Shown one piece after another: positions 21,879 through 33,699 of a stretch of 64,000 bases of DNA. How positions within the stretch are numbered: the stretch's first letter is position 1; each line of letters starts with the position of its first letter. The DNA is from Hexactinellida sp. DTS-2022 (lineage: Eukaryota > Porifera > Hexactinellida). The translations under genes and the position numbers were made by a program. The stretch spans positions 3,968,001 to 4,032,000 of the forward strand of contig JAPNXP010000013.1 of NCBI GenBank assembly GCA_028753945.1. The letters are read 5' to 3'. A model generated the notes under the pieces. That model saw nothing but the letters and a program-made list of their open reading frames with translations. It made no database searches and was not told the origin of the DNA.

Positions 21879-24800
21879 ATGTGCTACTGGATACTATAGT
21901 GATCATAGTGGTGTTGCAGTATTCACATTCCTTCTGGGCTGCAAGCATCGTCCATAAGTGGAAACGTTTTCTGCATAGAGTTGGTGAGTAGGTCTTTATT
22001 ACTTGGACAAGCTTAATTAATTACTTTACCAGTTTTCCTTAAGCTTAAGCTTAATTAACATCACTTACATACTACTTTAATTAATCATTAAACAATTATG
22101 TAAGTATATGCTAGATCTTCACACACTGAAAAACATTTTCATTTGTGCTAAACACATTGATCCTGATGATATCATTGACACACTAACTTATCTTGACATT
22201 GATGGCCAAACGAAGATACGACCAATAAAAGCTACATTGAAGAAAGGCCCAGTACCTAAATACCTTCCTGGTGGCCCTGATCATCTTAATCACACTATCA
22301 AGTATCAGCGGCTTGATAGAGACAAAAAGGAGCATGATTTACAGATCCATGTATGTCAAGTTGTGCTAAATATAAATGTTTTGTATTTTAACATGTATGT
22401 TGCAGCGTGTACGCAAGATTAGTGCGCATGCACGCACACTAAGTTTCTAGCCTGCATGCATGCACACTAGCGTATATGCACGAAAATCACTATTTTCATA
22501 TTCGTGCATATACACTAGCGTAACACACGATAAAGTGTTCTCTTTTGCTAATGGTTGTCTAATTAACATTTGTTCTAGTTCCATCTTTGATCTTTCACCA
22601 ATGTCTAGTTTGAATTTTCACATTTTTTCTCGTTCGCTCCTCAGTTATACAATACAACACGTATTACTCAACAATTTTTGAAATCGAATTGCTGCATATT
22701 GCTATATATAGTTGAGATATATAGTATACAATTTAATTAATTAATTACGTATACTTTACTAGCCAACAGGTTTCAATTACTATTTATAATATGAGTATTA
22801 TTTGAGCCAACGAGATAACCTTTTAATGTAGCTGAAACCAGCTACCCTTAAGAATTATTGAGCTATTAATTAACTAATAATTGATAACTAATAAAGTAAT
22901 GAGAATAACTTAATTAAATAAAATTAACATACTTTCCAAAACAAATTACATTATTGCATTATTAACGAATCACAACCCAAAATGAAGTACTAGTTATAAA
23001 TGGTAACTTGAGGAAAGTACGCCGCGAAATGGTCCATAATTTTAGGCGCGCCTGTACCAACGATGCAGAAAATATAATATGAGTTAGTAAATATCCTCTC
23101 TCAAATAACAACAAATTGAAATGAACGAAGTAGTAGTGAGTAATTTACAAGAATAAGGTTACAGGGTGTAATATATTTACGAAATATTAAGAAAAATTAC
23201 CAACGCAAACCACCTTATAAACCACGTTCCTTGATGTCCATAGAATAGGAATCCAAGTTTATCTCACTCTGGTGACGTCAATTTTTTTATATATTTTGAT
23301 TTTATTAGTGACGTCATTATTTTGGGGACAAAAAAAATTTGTTTATTTTTCATTTAATATATATTATATCTACATATTTATTCATGAATTATTAATAACT
23401 ATCATATATGGTATATATTTATGTATTTTCTAAATTCCTAGCCAAGTTTAGGATTTGTCAGTCAACTATTAACCTCTATTTCTCTGAGACACAAAAGTAT
23501 CTTTATTAGCTAATTATCTGGGCTATTATCACACTATATTTAAAACTCTACTGATTTAAAACTTAATATTTTAATAGAAACACATAATTAGTACAATAAT
23601 AGGTTATTCTTAAATAAGTTTAGATAGGAATCAAATGTGATAATCTTATATTTCGGACGGAAAATATTCTGTAATTTCTATAGCCACTTTTTCTTACTCT
23701 TTAACGAAGCCAGAAAACATTTACAATCAATACGGGTGATGAAAAATATAATACAAATGCCTGTTTTGAAAAGAAATCAGGTAGCATAATGAAGAATGAA
23801 TAGAACTGACTGATTCTGAATACTCGGATGAAGCAATTCTGATTTAGAAAGATTCATCAATTACATGCTAATTCCACAAATACTATAGTTTTCTCTTAAT
23901 ATATACACTTTGAATACTTATAAGTCAGATGTAGAGATATAATTTATATAATAAATAGATTAACCAATACTTGAGATTATATAACACTGATTTTCAGACT
24001 TACTATATTTCCAATTTTGATCATTTACATCTATGGCAATTCCTAATGAAATGACAGATCTTTATGATAGTCATCATATTGACAACCTGTATCGTGTTTG
24101 TCGCTTTTGTTTCAACAGAATTTCTTCCAAAGTTTTACCGAAGGAATCCATTAGAAAACCCCTTACTCAACTGGTCGTTGAAAGAGCTGAAAAATACTAC
24201 CAGATAAATTTCAAGTTTGAACTTTCAGATATGACAAAGCCCAAAGTACTTTGTTGCGGTTGTTGTACTAGGCTTGCGAATCTAGACACAGGCAAACTTG
24301 CTTTGTGTAAATTTGAGAACGATCGTCAAACACTTGAGATCTTACCTAGTTTTGAAGATCAACAATATTCCATTCGCAGTAAAGTGGGCTGTAAGGTAGA
24401 TAATCGTTGTCATGTTTGCCAAATCAATGGATCATCCCTCAACAACTTCATAGTCAAATTGAATACCTTTGGTCCACGACCCCGAAGACCTTTGGAACAG
24501 TCACCTTGTAAGGTGATGTGTAGTAAATGTGGGAGTTATATGGAAAATCATGATGAAAGATTTTGTAGAAATATTATAAAACATCCCAAAAGCTCTTACG
24601 AAGCTGGTAAACTTTTCGCTGAGAGGGTAGAAGCTCGAGGTTTTACAAGTAAAGTAGCAGCTGAATTCCTTAAACATACACTGGAAGAAGACAGTAATAT
24701 TATTAATAACTCAAATTCTTCCAAGCCTCTAGTCAGTCTCAATCATCCTTATGACTCTAATAACATGCTAGCTGTAACAACAGTTGGATATAAAGGTAGA

Positions 24801-27482
24801 AATACTGTACTTAAACAATTGAGCGTGGAATCTGCACGGGATATACAGAGGCTAGGACATCTAGGTCTTGGCAAACAGACCTATTGGGAATTGGCCAGAA
24901 TTTTACGTCGAGATGGGATCTCTTTTCCCCCAGGAGGAATTAAAGAGGCATGGGATGAAAAATGGTCTATTTTTGGAAGCATCTTTTCTCCAGTTATCCT
25001 TCCTATAATTCGAGAAAATCATACTATTACCCCAAAACCTACTCCATTCGGATTTTGTACAGACGTTAAGTATCTTCTCGATATCATCACACACAATCAA
25101 TCGAATCAGATTTCTAGACTGAAGTTACAAGTTGATGGAGGTAAGGAATTCCTGAAAGTTTCTTTGAACATTGTTTCAATGAAGGCTTGTTGCCTTTATT
25201 CTCCAACACCAAATAGCGTACTTTCTAATTTTGTTATCGCAATGGGTCATGGTCCAGAGAACTATCATAATCTGAAGGAATTATTTAGTTTTCCATCCAT
25301 AAGCAAAATATTTTCACTCGAGAGTCATGTGCAAATATCTTGTGACTTTAAGGTTGCAGCATTACTTGTCGGCATTCAGCAAGCATCGAGCAAATACCCC
25401 TGCCCTTTCTGTTTATGGCGCAATAATACTACAGTGGAGCCTCCCATAACGGACACTCCAAATAGCGGACAACCTCTAAATAACGGACAACCCTCGTGGC
25501 ACGGATTTATTTATTTAGCATATGTCTAATAGAAAAGCAACCTCTAAATAGCGGACAACCTCTAAATAACGGACAACGGTTCCGGTCCCAAGGTGTCCGT
25601 TGTTCAGAGGCTCTACTGTATATGCACAGGCTTACCTGGACATTCTAGGAAGAGAGAAGAAATGATAGTTGACCTCGAAAAAAAGCGTCACAATGTTATT
25701 AACGAGCCAATCATACACTGGTCCGAGTCAGTGATGGAAAAGGTTGCTTTAGCGCCATTGCATGTTCTGCTTGGTTTGGTGAATAGGCTTTTTTCTGAAG
25801 CAAAACCTAGTCACGAAACATCAAATAGAAAAGGTCGTCAGCTCTACAAGCTTCATTGCTTAGCATTATGTAAATATAATATCTATCGTTCAGAGTATTG
25901 GAATGGTACTCTTGAGGGTAATTCATGCTCGAGACTTTTAGATCATTTAGACGATATTCCTTTCCCAAACACCTCACTAAAATTCGTCAAAGCATTAAAA
26001 GCTTTGAAAGATGTAAAAGACAATCTCCTAGGGACGGTAAGGAAAGAAGGATGGGAAGGCAGCATCAGAGTATTTAGGGAGGCATGGCATGCTACAGGTT
26101 TATCATGGTCCTTAAAATCACATATTCTATCTGATCATTATGAAGAATACTTCACCCGTTATGAGAATATCGCTAATGCAGGGGCAGCAATTAGTTCAGA
26201 ACAAAGTGGAGAAATGCTACATTCCAGGTTGCAAAAGGTGTGGGATTTACGATTCAAGACTAAGGCAGAAAATCCCATATTTTCTCAACGTCTTGTGGAT
26301 TGCATGGTAACATACAACTATAACTTAAAGTGGGATAAAGCAATTAGATCTGTAGGAAATCCGGATGAAGATCAAAACTCAATCGAATAATTCAATAGTG
26401 AAGGGGATTCAAACGAGCATGATGAAGAAAGAATAGAACTACATAATTGGTTAACTGATTCTGAATACTCGGATGAAAGTGATACTGATTGATTAAGAAA
26501 TCAATAACATGCTAATTACTCAATTATTATAACTGTCTCATACTATTTATACAATGAATGCAGAGTAATAAATAATGGATATTGAAATTACAGAATATTT
26601 TTCGCACGAAATCTTAGATTATCACATTTGATTCCTATCTAAACTTATTTAAGAATAACTATTATTGTACTAGTTATGTGTTTCTATTGAAATATTAAGT
26701 TTTAAATAAGTAGAGTTTTAAATATAGTGTGATAATAGCCCAGATAATTAGCTAATAAAGATACTTTTGTGTCTCAGAGAAATAGAGGTTAATAGTTGAC
26801 AAATCCTAAACTTGGCAAGGGAATTTAGAAAATACATAAATATATACCATATATGATAGTTATTAATAATTCTTGAATAAATATGTAGATATAATATATA
26901 TTTAATGAAAAATAAATAAAAATATTTTTCCCCAAAAAAAATAATGACGTCACAATAAAATCAAAATATATTAAAAAATTGACGTCACCAGAGTGAGATA
27001 AACTTGGATTCCTATTCTATGGACATCACGGTACGTGGTTTATAAGGTGGTTTGCGTTGGTAATTTTTCTTAATATTTCGTAAATATATTACACCCGCGC
27101 GTTCACTTATTTATCAATTATATTACTGGTTTTTTAAGGAGGGAAAGGCCGCGAAGCGGCCGTTAATTGGCAACCGAGATCGAAGGGCTTGTAGAATTAA
27201 TAAATGCAAATTATTTCTATTAACATACAACCATTAGCAAAAGAGAACACTTTATCGTGTGTATACGCTAGTGTATATGCACGAATATGAAAATAGTGAT
27301 TTTCGTGCATATACGCTAGTGTGCATGCATGCAGGCTAGAAAATTAGTGTGCATGCATGCGCACTAATCTTGCGTACACGCTGCAACATGTATCTTATTG
27401 TATATAGGCAATGAAACAGAGTGTTGACTTGTACGAAAAAGAACAGAAAAAATTCACTGTCTCTAAATTAGATGACAACTAA
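21879..27482 (+). CDS. Unrecognised spliced gene; last intron carries a 5-kb element
   Basis: Three candidate exons join in frame: 21879-21983, 22115-22350 and 27408-27482 (stop TAA). Splice signals are good: acceptor TTGTTCTGCTCCCAG, donor GTGAGT, acceptor GCTAG, donor GTATGT, acceptor TTATTGTATATAG. Both exon 1/2 halves split a codon in the same phase, and exon 2/3 join between codons. The product includes DLHTLKNIF, YLPGGPDHLNHTIKY, QRLDRDKKEHDL and AMKQSVDLYEKEQKKF, a charged helical tail. I do not recognise the family. The 5' end is not found: no in-frame ATG precedes the first exon, and repeats lie just upstream, so it may be truncated. The 131-bp and 5057-bp introns contrast sharply; the second is long only because of the inserted element. 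Confidence 0.42.
22561..23162. other. AT-rich spacer, no gene seen
   Basis: Unique sequence between the outer and inner left inverted repeats, with no match on the right side. Confidence 0.5.
23163..23680 (+). repeat. Inner left inverted repeat of the DDE element
   Basis: About 510 bp matching 26587-27098 in reverse, with two TGACGTCA-like sites (GTGACGTCAA, GTGACGTCAT). Confidence 0.88.
23785..23880 (+). repeat. Direct copy of the gene 3' end upstream of the transposase
   Basis: CTGATTCTGAATACTCGGAT and ACATGCTAATT lie here in the same orientation as at 26415-26520. Most of the surrounding flank is inverted instead. Confidence 0.8.
24033..26492 (+). pseudogene. DDE transposase of an unassigned family, MITE-interrupted
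   Basis: ATG at 24033 opens a cysteine-rich N-terminus with several CxxC pairs: CRFC (23-26), CCGCC (74-78), CHVC (126-129), CSKC (163-166). The core has RLKLQVDGGKEFLKVSLNI (candidate first Asp, 368) and ISCDFKVAALLVG (second Asp, 438), followed by CPFC (457-460). After the inserted MITE come LAPLHVLLGLVNRLF and, near the end, SSEQSGEMLHSRL with the likely catalytic Glu. The D-x-K-hydrophobic-A-A then CxxC pattern, and a later LH motif, parallel the Transib/RAG1-like protein at 11826, suggesting a related fold. A TAA at 26388 comes before an acidic tail ending at 26492. Excising the MITE restores frame exactly (RNNT to ICTG), so two lesions account for its loss. Confidence 0.75.
25432..25618. 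mobile_element. Pogo/Tigger-like TA MITE
   Basis: It begins CAGTGGAGCCTCCCATAACG and ends CAGAGGCTCTACTG, flanked by TA on both sides. The interior repeats CTCTAAATAACGGACAAC. Inserted in the transposase gene. Confidence 0.88.
26587..27098 (-). repeat. Inner right inverted repeat of the DDE element
   Basis: Reverse partner of 23163-23680. The adjoining 27099-27230 has a GGCCGCGAAGCGGCC palindrome and no left counterpart. Confidence 0.88.
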
Positions 27483-27732
27483 ATCATCTAACATTAAGAT
27501 CCCCCAAGGATGGATTTCTGGCATCTTGATACCACATTTATATTGTCAATATGACATCAAATGAGCTAGTCATTTCAGTTTCTTCAAGTTAAAGTGTTAT
27601 AATCGTGGAACCCTTGCGAATCTCTCAATCAGCTGTTTGTTTGAAAACCGATAGATATGGACATTGATTGATTAATCAACACTCTTGGAAAGGAGTTCGT
27701 CTCAAGGACCGAAATTACATAATGATGTCAGT

Positions 27733-28075
27733 CAGAGTGGACCATGGGTCAACATTGGTGACCCATGACCCATTGTGTGACCATTGACCCATCGTGGTAC
27801 CCATTGACCTTTTTAAATATCTATTTTTAATATCTAAACATTATGTAACACAATGCGACTTGCAATATATGTATGATGCTTGTCAATCAATTAATTTTGG
27901 TAGATTTCTAATACCAAAGAAATACCATGTAATGTTTCTGGGTTAATTTGATTCGTACTATAACTGGACAAAATCGAAATTCCAAATGGGTCATGGGTCA
28001 TGGGTCACAGAGCCGTGACCCATGAATTTAAGTGACCCATCTGACCCATGACCCATCGACCCATGGTCCACTCTG
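27733..28075. mobile_element. hAT-type MITE, 343 bp
   Basis: Perfect inverted ends CAGAGTGGACCATGGGTC and a perfect 8-bp target duplication ATGTCAGT (27725-27732, 28076-28083). Subterminal repeats of TGACCCATGACCCAT on both arms. Confidence 0.93.
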
Positions 28076-28083
28076 ATGTCAGT

Positions 28084-29330
28084 ATTAATTGAATGTATAC
28101 TCTAGTTCGTTGGTTAGAGTCTGGGGAAGCTTACCAGACCATAGGAAATTAACAGTTTAAACCTTCACGAGTTTTCACCATTCAGTATTGCACTGCCTAA
28201 ACTTGTAGGATATTGACCGGCGAATGTGGAATTGTCATCATTATATAAATTGATCTTATTGAACACCATTTTGGATTATACAAACAGATGTAAAACTACA
28301 ATGTATTGGTTTGTCAAGTCCTGGAAAATGAGAGGGCACTTAAAAGATATTCTCAAGTCAAGTTAATATTCTCAAGTTGTATAATAGGAGAGATTATGTC
28401 CATAAAGATAGAGATTCGTTTATGGAATTTATCAGCAGCTTCGAAACCCATGAAGATGATCTTAATCGCAGCCACCCGGAGAATTTTGATTTCACACATT
28501 GTGTGTGTGTGGCCACTATTTTGAAGTTTTTTCCTGAATTCATACACAAGACAACCTCTAGCTTTTATCGGAGAATATGCTGCCTTTCGTATTAAGGAGA
28601 TTGTCTAAAACCTCAGATTTATACCCCGATTTCAGTACTCACTGAGAATATATGGAATTGAATGGAAATTGAAGACCCGGATTTTAACTTTTGCCTTGAT
28701 TGGCCTTTTTGATCGTGGCTGCTTAAAATGGCCCTTCCAATTACGTGCTAAATGTGATGTCAACTCCCTCTCCTAAAACTCGATAGTGAAAAGTGCTAAG
28801 ACTTCGTTGAAGAGTGTATAGATTGCTTAGTACAGAAGGAAAATCAATTTTTTACTTTATATGTTAACAACAGTAGCCAATTGTTACTTAACAGCAACGA
28901 GGCAAAGAACCTAATGTTCCTACTACCTGCCCCAAAGAAACTCATGAGAAATTCCGATAAATATTTGCTTAGTTTTCATAATTCTTCTATCTACTTTGCA
29001 TGTAATAATTTACTTGAACTTGAATTTATGTTGGGAGACAACTATGAACCATATATACTACTTTGGTATGTGTAGTTGATATAATGAGTTTAGTATTAAT
29101 CAGGTAATTGGTTGCAGTTAGAAAAATAAACCCGCCTTTATCTTATCCCTGGTCCAAAGCAGTGAAATGGCCTTTATATAGTAGTAGGCTATGATTCAAC
29201 TCAATTCAAGAATATTGAAACTAGTAGATCAATATAGATTAATCCCTCATCTAGAGTTCCTACGAGTCATTTCAAACAATTTATCTTTCTAATTACTATG
29301 ATATTATTCACTTATTTACAATTAATTTTT
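28084..29330. other. No gene recognised
   Basis: Short overlapping frames around 28306-28595 exist on both strands with no recognisable domain or consistent start. A short GTGTGTGT run lies at 28501. Confidence 0.45.
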
Positions 29331-30842
29331 CATTTATTTCCGTCTTCATTTTCATTATAACATTAAAGTGATTAAATTCATATTCGTAATTTAAATGGCG
29401 CACTCCATAATTGTCATTTAAATGGCATTCGGCAACTTGGCATTCGGCAAGATGGGTGGTCAATGAATAGTTCAGTGCAGGAGCTTTGCGAAGGTGACAA
29501 TTCAAAGAATGATCAAAATCGTGCACTTTGTGGAGGCTACACCATCGGACATGACCCTCTGGAACGCTGAATAGTACATTCAAGAGAGAGAGAATTCAAA
29601 TTTAGGGACAATAAAGAAACGCCTGCCAAGTAAATTATTTCGAATATTCTTTGCGAGATGAACAGTATCATAAAATAAGTAATATTTTTTCTGTCATAGG
29701 ATTCTTCATGCAATAGTTTTTGCCATTGATAGGGAAATCTTTCATTAGTGTAATAAAAGAGGAAACATTAGACTGGTGATTGTCCGAAATTACAAAACGA
29801 AGTTGGAAATCAGCATCATCCAGAATCTTGATACAATTGAGTATTCCATCACATATGTTCTGTTTTGATAACTTGACAATTGGTATCGCTTTAATAATAC
29901 AGGGAATTGAAGAGATACAACCATGAAGCATATAATTATAATGCTCTTAAACATCTCAAGACTTCGTTACAACCAATAAGATCTCGGCAATCAATTGTAC
30001 TTGCTGTTGAAAATGCATTTCGTCTAATAGTCCAGGAGATTAGGGTTTAACATGGAAATAAATAGTACCGAGCTAATTTTTGCAGGATAGTTGCAAAATG
30101 CCCTATTGAGTAATATACTAAAAGTCCCCAAGTATCCCCTTTGTGCTAATTTTTTTTTTAGCATTTTAATTTTTTAATTTTTCAGATGTTTAAATATTTC
30201 CGCCGATTTGTACGAATGGTGTAAATTCAATATCTCCTAAATCCTGATCCGATCCCTTAGCGTTTTTCAAAATAGATATATAATAGTAGGATGTATATAA
30301 TTATATGCAATTTTTCTTCTAAAATATGCTTTTCTGGCCTTCAGGCCACCCAAGGTGTGAACATTTTCGCGGTTTTATCAAAAAAAGATTTTTCACATTT
30401 TATCCATTATACTAGATGTAAATAACTGCACTGAGTTCATAATTGGACTCAGAATTAAGAGATCTCCTTTATTTTTAAAGATAACGTGCTCATTTTGAAA
30501 GGGATTGACTCATATACTACTTTAATAAAGGACTGTAGGCTGCCAGCTCGGGTCCTGGAACTTGGGTCCATTGTGTCTTATTGATATCTCGTAATCTGCT
30601 AATGTTAGACACAGGAAATGTATTATAGTCGTATAGGAAGTCATATTTTTGGAGTCCATTGGTCATATTGCCTAATCTCAAATATTTGTGGAATGTGAGT
30701 TTTGCGGTTTTCTCACCTTTTCCATATATGGTCATTATCTCAAATTCGCTACTTCAGTTAGAGTTAGACATAAGAAATGTATTATTGTCGAATAGGAAGT
30801 CACATGTAAGGAAGATATTGGCATATTGTCTATCAGTAATTA

Positions 30843-31081
30843 GCTTTGCTCGACAAATTAGGTGGTTTGTTGCCATTAGCCACCAAAAATCTTTCTTAAG
30901 CCACCAAATTTTCCCTTTGGAGGCTTGACTAATCCACTATAATTGTGGATTATTTGACCTTGTGTAGATTATACTTTTTGTTGCATTATTTGTTATTACC
31001 ATTGTTTATTCTTTAGCCACTATAAAAGTGAGGTAGTGGCTTAATTAGTCACCATCAAAATTACATTTTGTCGAGCACTTT
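30843..31081. mobile_element. MITE of the GCTCGACAAA family
   Basis: The inward ends GCTCGACAAAT and GCTCGACAAAA lie just inside the borders, between 8-bp duplications AGTAATTA (30835-30842, 31082-31089). A longer version is present in the right arm (about 32330-32590), and a complete relative is at 48499-49012. Confidence 0.75.
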
Positions 31082-31089
31082 AGTAATTA

Positions 31090-31541
31090 CAATAGAACTT
31101 CGTTAATACAAACACCAACGGATGGTTAAAATATGTTCGCTTTATCCGGAGTTCGTATTAATTAACCGAAGTATTACCCATTGAATAGCCATTGTAAGGA
31201 CCAGCAGGCGCGGCAAGTCCTTTAGGAAAGTGGTACGGCGGAGTATTTTACAATATTTGTATGTGGTCCGACGAGGCTGCACCAGGTATTCGTATATGTT
31301 CCAGCGACGCTGCACCAGCTATTTGAATATCATTCGGCTATTATTAATTCATTAAATCATTAAATTATCATTGAATTGTTAATTTAGGTGGTACAGCAAA
31401 GCTGACCATCCTGAAAAGTGGTACGGCGCTCGCCGCACCAGCCGTACCGGGTATGCCGCCCCTGACCAGATTTTGTGGACTGTTTGTTCGTCTTATCCGT
31501 AAATTTGTATTAATCGTGCTCGTACTAACGAGGTTCCACTG
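31090..31541. mobile_element. TA-flanked MITE, 452 bp
   Basis: The ends CAATAGAACTTCGTTAATAC and (reversed) CAGTGGAACCTCGTTAGTAC match well, with TA on both sides. It sits against the 8-bp duplication of the neighbouring MITE. The interior has GGTACGGCG repeats. Confidence 0.82.
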
Positions 31542-32329
31542 TAGTTTAAGAACTCGTAGTATCATAGTTTACCTACTTAAATTACAACTCCAGATATGAT
31601 CAAAGTTCGTTTTTGCCCAGTGTACCGAGTTAGAGATAGTTAGTGATTCAGATTCATACAGATTCATAGTTAGCATAAACTTAGAATGTTTCAGTTGCGA
31701 ACTTGCGATCATCATTCTGTTTGTTTTACACATCACATTATCTTTACAAAAACGAACCAACTAGTATCTACAAGTTCTTGTGAGAAGACAGACAGAGGGG
31801 CTTAGGGTGGGTGCCTGCCCACTTCTAGATCCGCTACTTAAGAGGATAAATCGAAGAGTGTACAAATGATAGTAATTTATATCGTTAAATTTATTGATTG
31901 TATAGTATGTTATGAGTAGAGATTATAAAAGAGCCAGAATGATTATTTAGCATCGATGTGTAAATTTTAGGAAATTATGTCAGTTATGGATTTTTGACTA
32001 ATACTGATCTATTGACATTTGTTGAACCACCTTTGATTATTAACAGTTCAGCTCTTTATAATAGTATTATGTTTATCAGTTGCATTCAAGCAACTTGAAG
32101 CGTCTTAAAGACTGACATCAGGATACGAGTTATGCTAAAGCATTGTGCAGGGTATAATTGTATAGGTGGGCAATAGTTTATACTCCGTTTTCATACTGAT
32201 TAAAATGAACCGAATTGGTGGATTGAGGCAATGCCAAAAATCTAGGGAGTCTCAAAGATCGAAGAGAAATCTTTGTGCGTAAAAAACATTTTGAATGTGT
32301 TTGGGCGACTGTGTAAAAGGTGGAAAGCA
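31542..32329. other. Middle of the long-TIR element, no gene seen
   Basis: No coding potential. The ACCGATTTTAATCGGT palindrome at about 32338 marks the approach to the right arm. Confidence 0.5.
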
Positions 32330-33481
32330 GCCAGTTGGACCTCCTACCGATTTTAATCGGTAAACAATGGCTGGTTTAACAAACCACTGATGGCATAACA
32401 AACTTCTGATGCCGTAAAACAACACTAATATTAATAACAAATAATGCAACAAAAAGTATAATCTACACAAGGTCAAATAATCCACAATTATGGTGGATTA
32501 GTCAAGCCTCCAAAGGGAAAATTTGGTGGCTTAAGAAAGATTTTTGGTGGCTAATGGCAACAAACCACCTAATTTGTCGAGCAAAGCTAATTACTGATAG
32601 ACAATATGCCAATATCTTCCTTACATGTGACTTCCTATTCGACAATAATACATTTCTTAAGTCTAACTCTAACTGAAGTAGCGAATTTGAGATAATGACC
32701 ATATATGGAAAAGGTGAGAAAACCTCAAAACTCACATTCCACAAATATTTGAGATTAGGCAATATGACCAATGGACTCCAAAAATATGACTTCCTATACG
32801 ACTATAATACATTTCCTGTGTCTAACATTAGCAGATTACGAGATATCAATAAGACACAATGGACCCAAGTTCCAGGACCCGAGCTGGCAGCCTACAGTCC
32901 TTTATTAAAGTAGTATATGAGTCAATCCCTTTCAAAATGAGCACGTTATCTTTAAAAATAAAGGAGATCTCTTAATTCTGAGTCCAATTATGAACTCAGT
33001 GCAGTTATTTACATCTAGTCTAATGGATAAAATGTGAAAAATCTTTTTTTGATAAAACCGCGAAAATGTTCACACCTTGGGTGGCCTGAAGGCCAGAAAA
33101 GCATATTTTAGAAGAAAAATTGCATATAATTTTATACATCCTACTATTATATATCTATTTTGAAAAACGCTAAGGGATCAGATCAGGATTTAGGAGATAT
33201 TGAATTTACACCATTCGTACAAATCGGCGGAAATGTTTAAACATCTGAAAAATTAAAAAAATTAAAATGCTAAAAAAAAAATTAGCACAAAGGGGATACT
33301 TGGGGACTTTTAGTATATTGCTCAATAGGGCATTTTGCAACTATCCTGCAAAAATTAGCTCGATACTATTTATTTCCATGTTGGGCTCATTTTTTAGCTA
33401 ATGCTCCTGGACTATAAGAGAAGCACCACATTATTCCACAAAATCCTTCATCTCGAAGCATACAAGTGCTCTAACACTGCC

Positions 33482-33699
33482 CAGGCCTTCGTCTAGCCCT
33501 AAGATATACGCGCACCCTACGTGATGTTGATTTTACAATCGCGCACCCCAAATTTACCAAAAAAATACGAAAATTAGTATTATAAATATCTGGAGCGCAC
33601 TGCGCACCCAAATTAATTCCAATTTCAAGCACCCTTCCAGCATTTTTCCTTAAAATTACGCACCCCTGGATGCGCCCCGCGCACCCAGATGAAGGGCTG
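33482..33699. mobile_element. hAT-type MITE in the P relic
   Basis: The ends CAGGCCTTCGTCT and (reversed) CAGCCCTTCATCT are similar. The flanks ACACTGCC and ATACTGTC differ by two transitions, an aged 8-bp duplication. GCGCACCC repeats run throughout. Confidence 0.75.

Larger units (their letters stand above)
22399..27387 (+). mobile_element. 5-kb element in an intron, with a DDE transposase gene
   Basis: Outer inverted repeats of ~160 bp (22399-22560 and 27231-27387) begin GTTGCAGCGTGTACGCAAG and contain a strong palindrome around TATATGCACGAAAAT. ATGTAT flanks both sides. Farther in lies a second inverted pair of ~510 bp (23163-23680 and 26587-27098), starting GGGTGTAATATATTTACG. Either one element has two tiers of inverted repeats, or a transposon (23163-27098) inserted into an older MITE; the unmatched 600 and 130 bp between tiers favour nesting. 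The cargo is the gene at 24033-26492. Confidence 0.75.
30030..33412. mobile_element. TA-flanked element with ~1-kb terminal inverted repeats
   Basis: The ends are GTCCAGGAG and CTCCTGGAC with TA on both sides (30028-30029, 33413-33414). Arms 30030-30999 and ~32430-33412 are nearly identical inverted copies; the left arm lacks ~19 bp near its end. The TA target suggests Tc1/mariner ancestry. The 1.4-kb middle has no transposase; it holds a TA MITE and AT-rich sequence. High arm identity implies recent insertion or arm-to-arm gene conversion. Confidence 0.88.

Noticed and set aside
22399..27387. Retrotransposon with LTRs
   Set aside because: The terminal repeats are inverted, not direct, and the gene is a DDE transposase.
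28306..28595. Overlapping frames on both strands as a small gene
   Set aside because: No domain, no consistent start or splice context.
30517..32913. Paired identical 72- and 89-codon frames on opposite strands
   Set aside because: They arise from the two arms of the long inverted repeat; no start context or domain.
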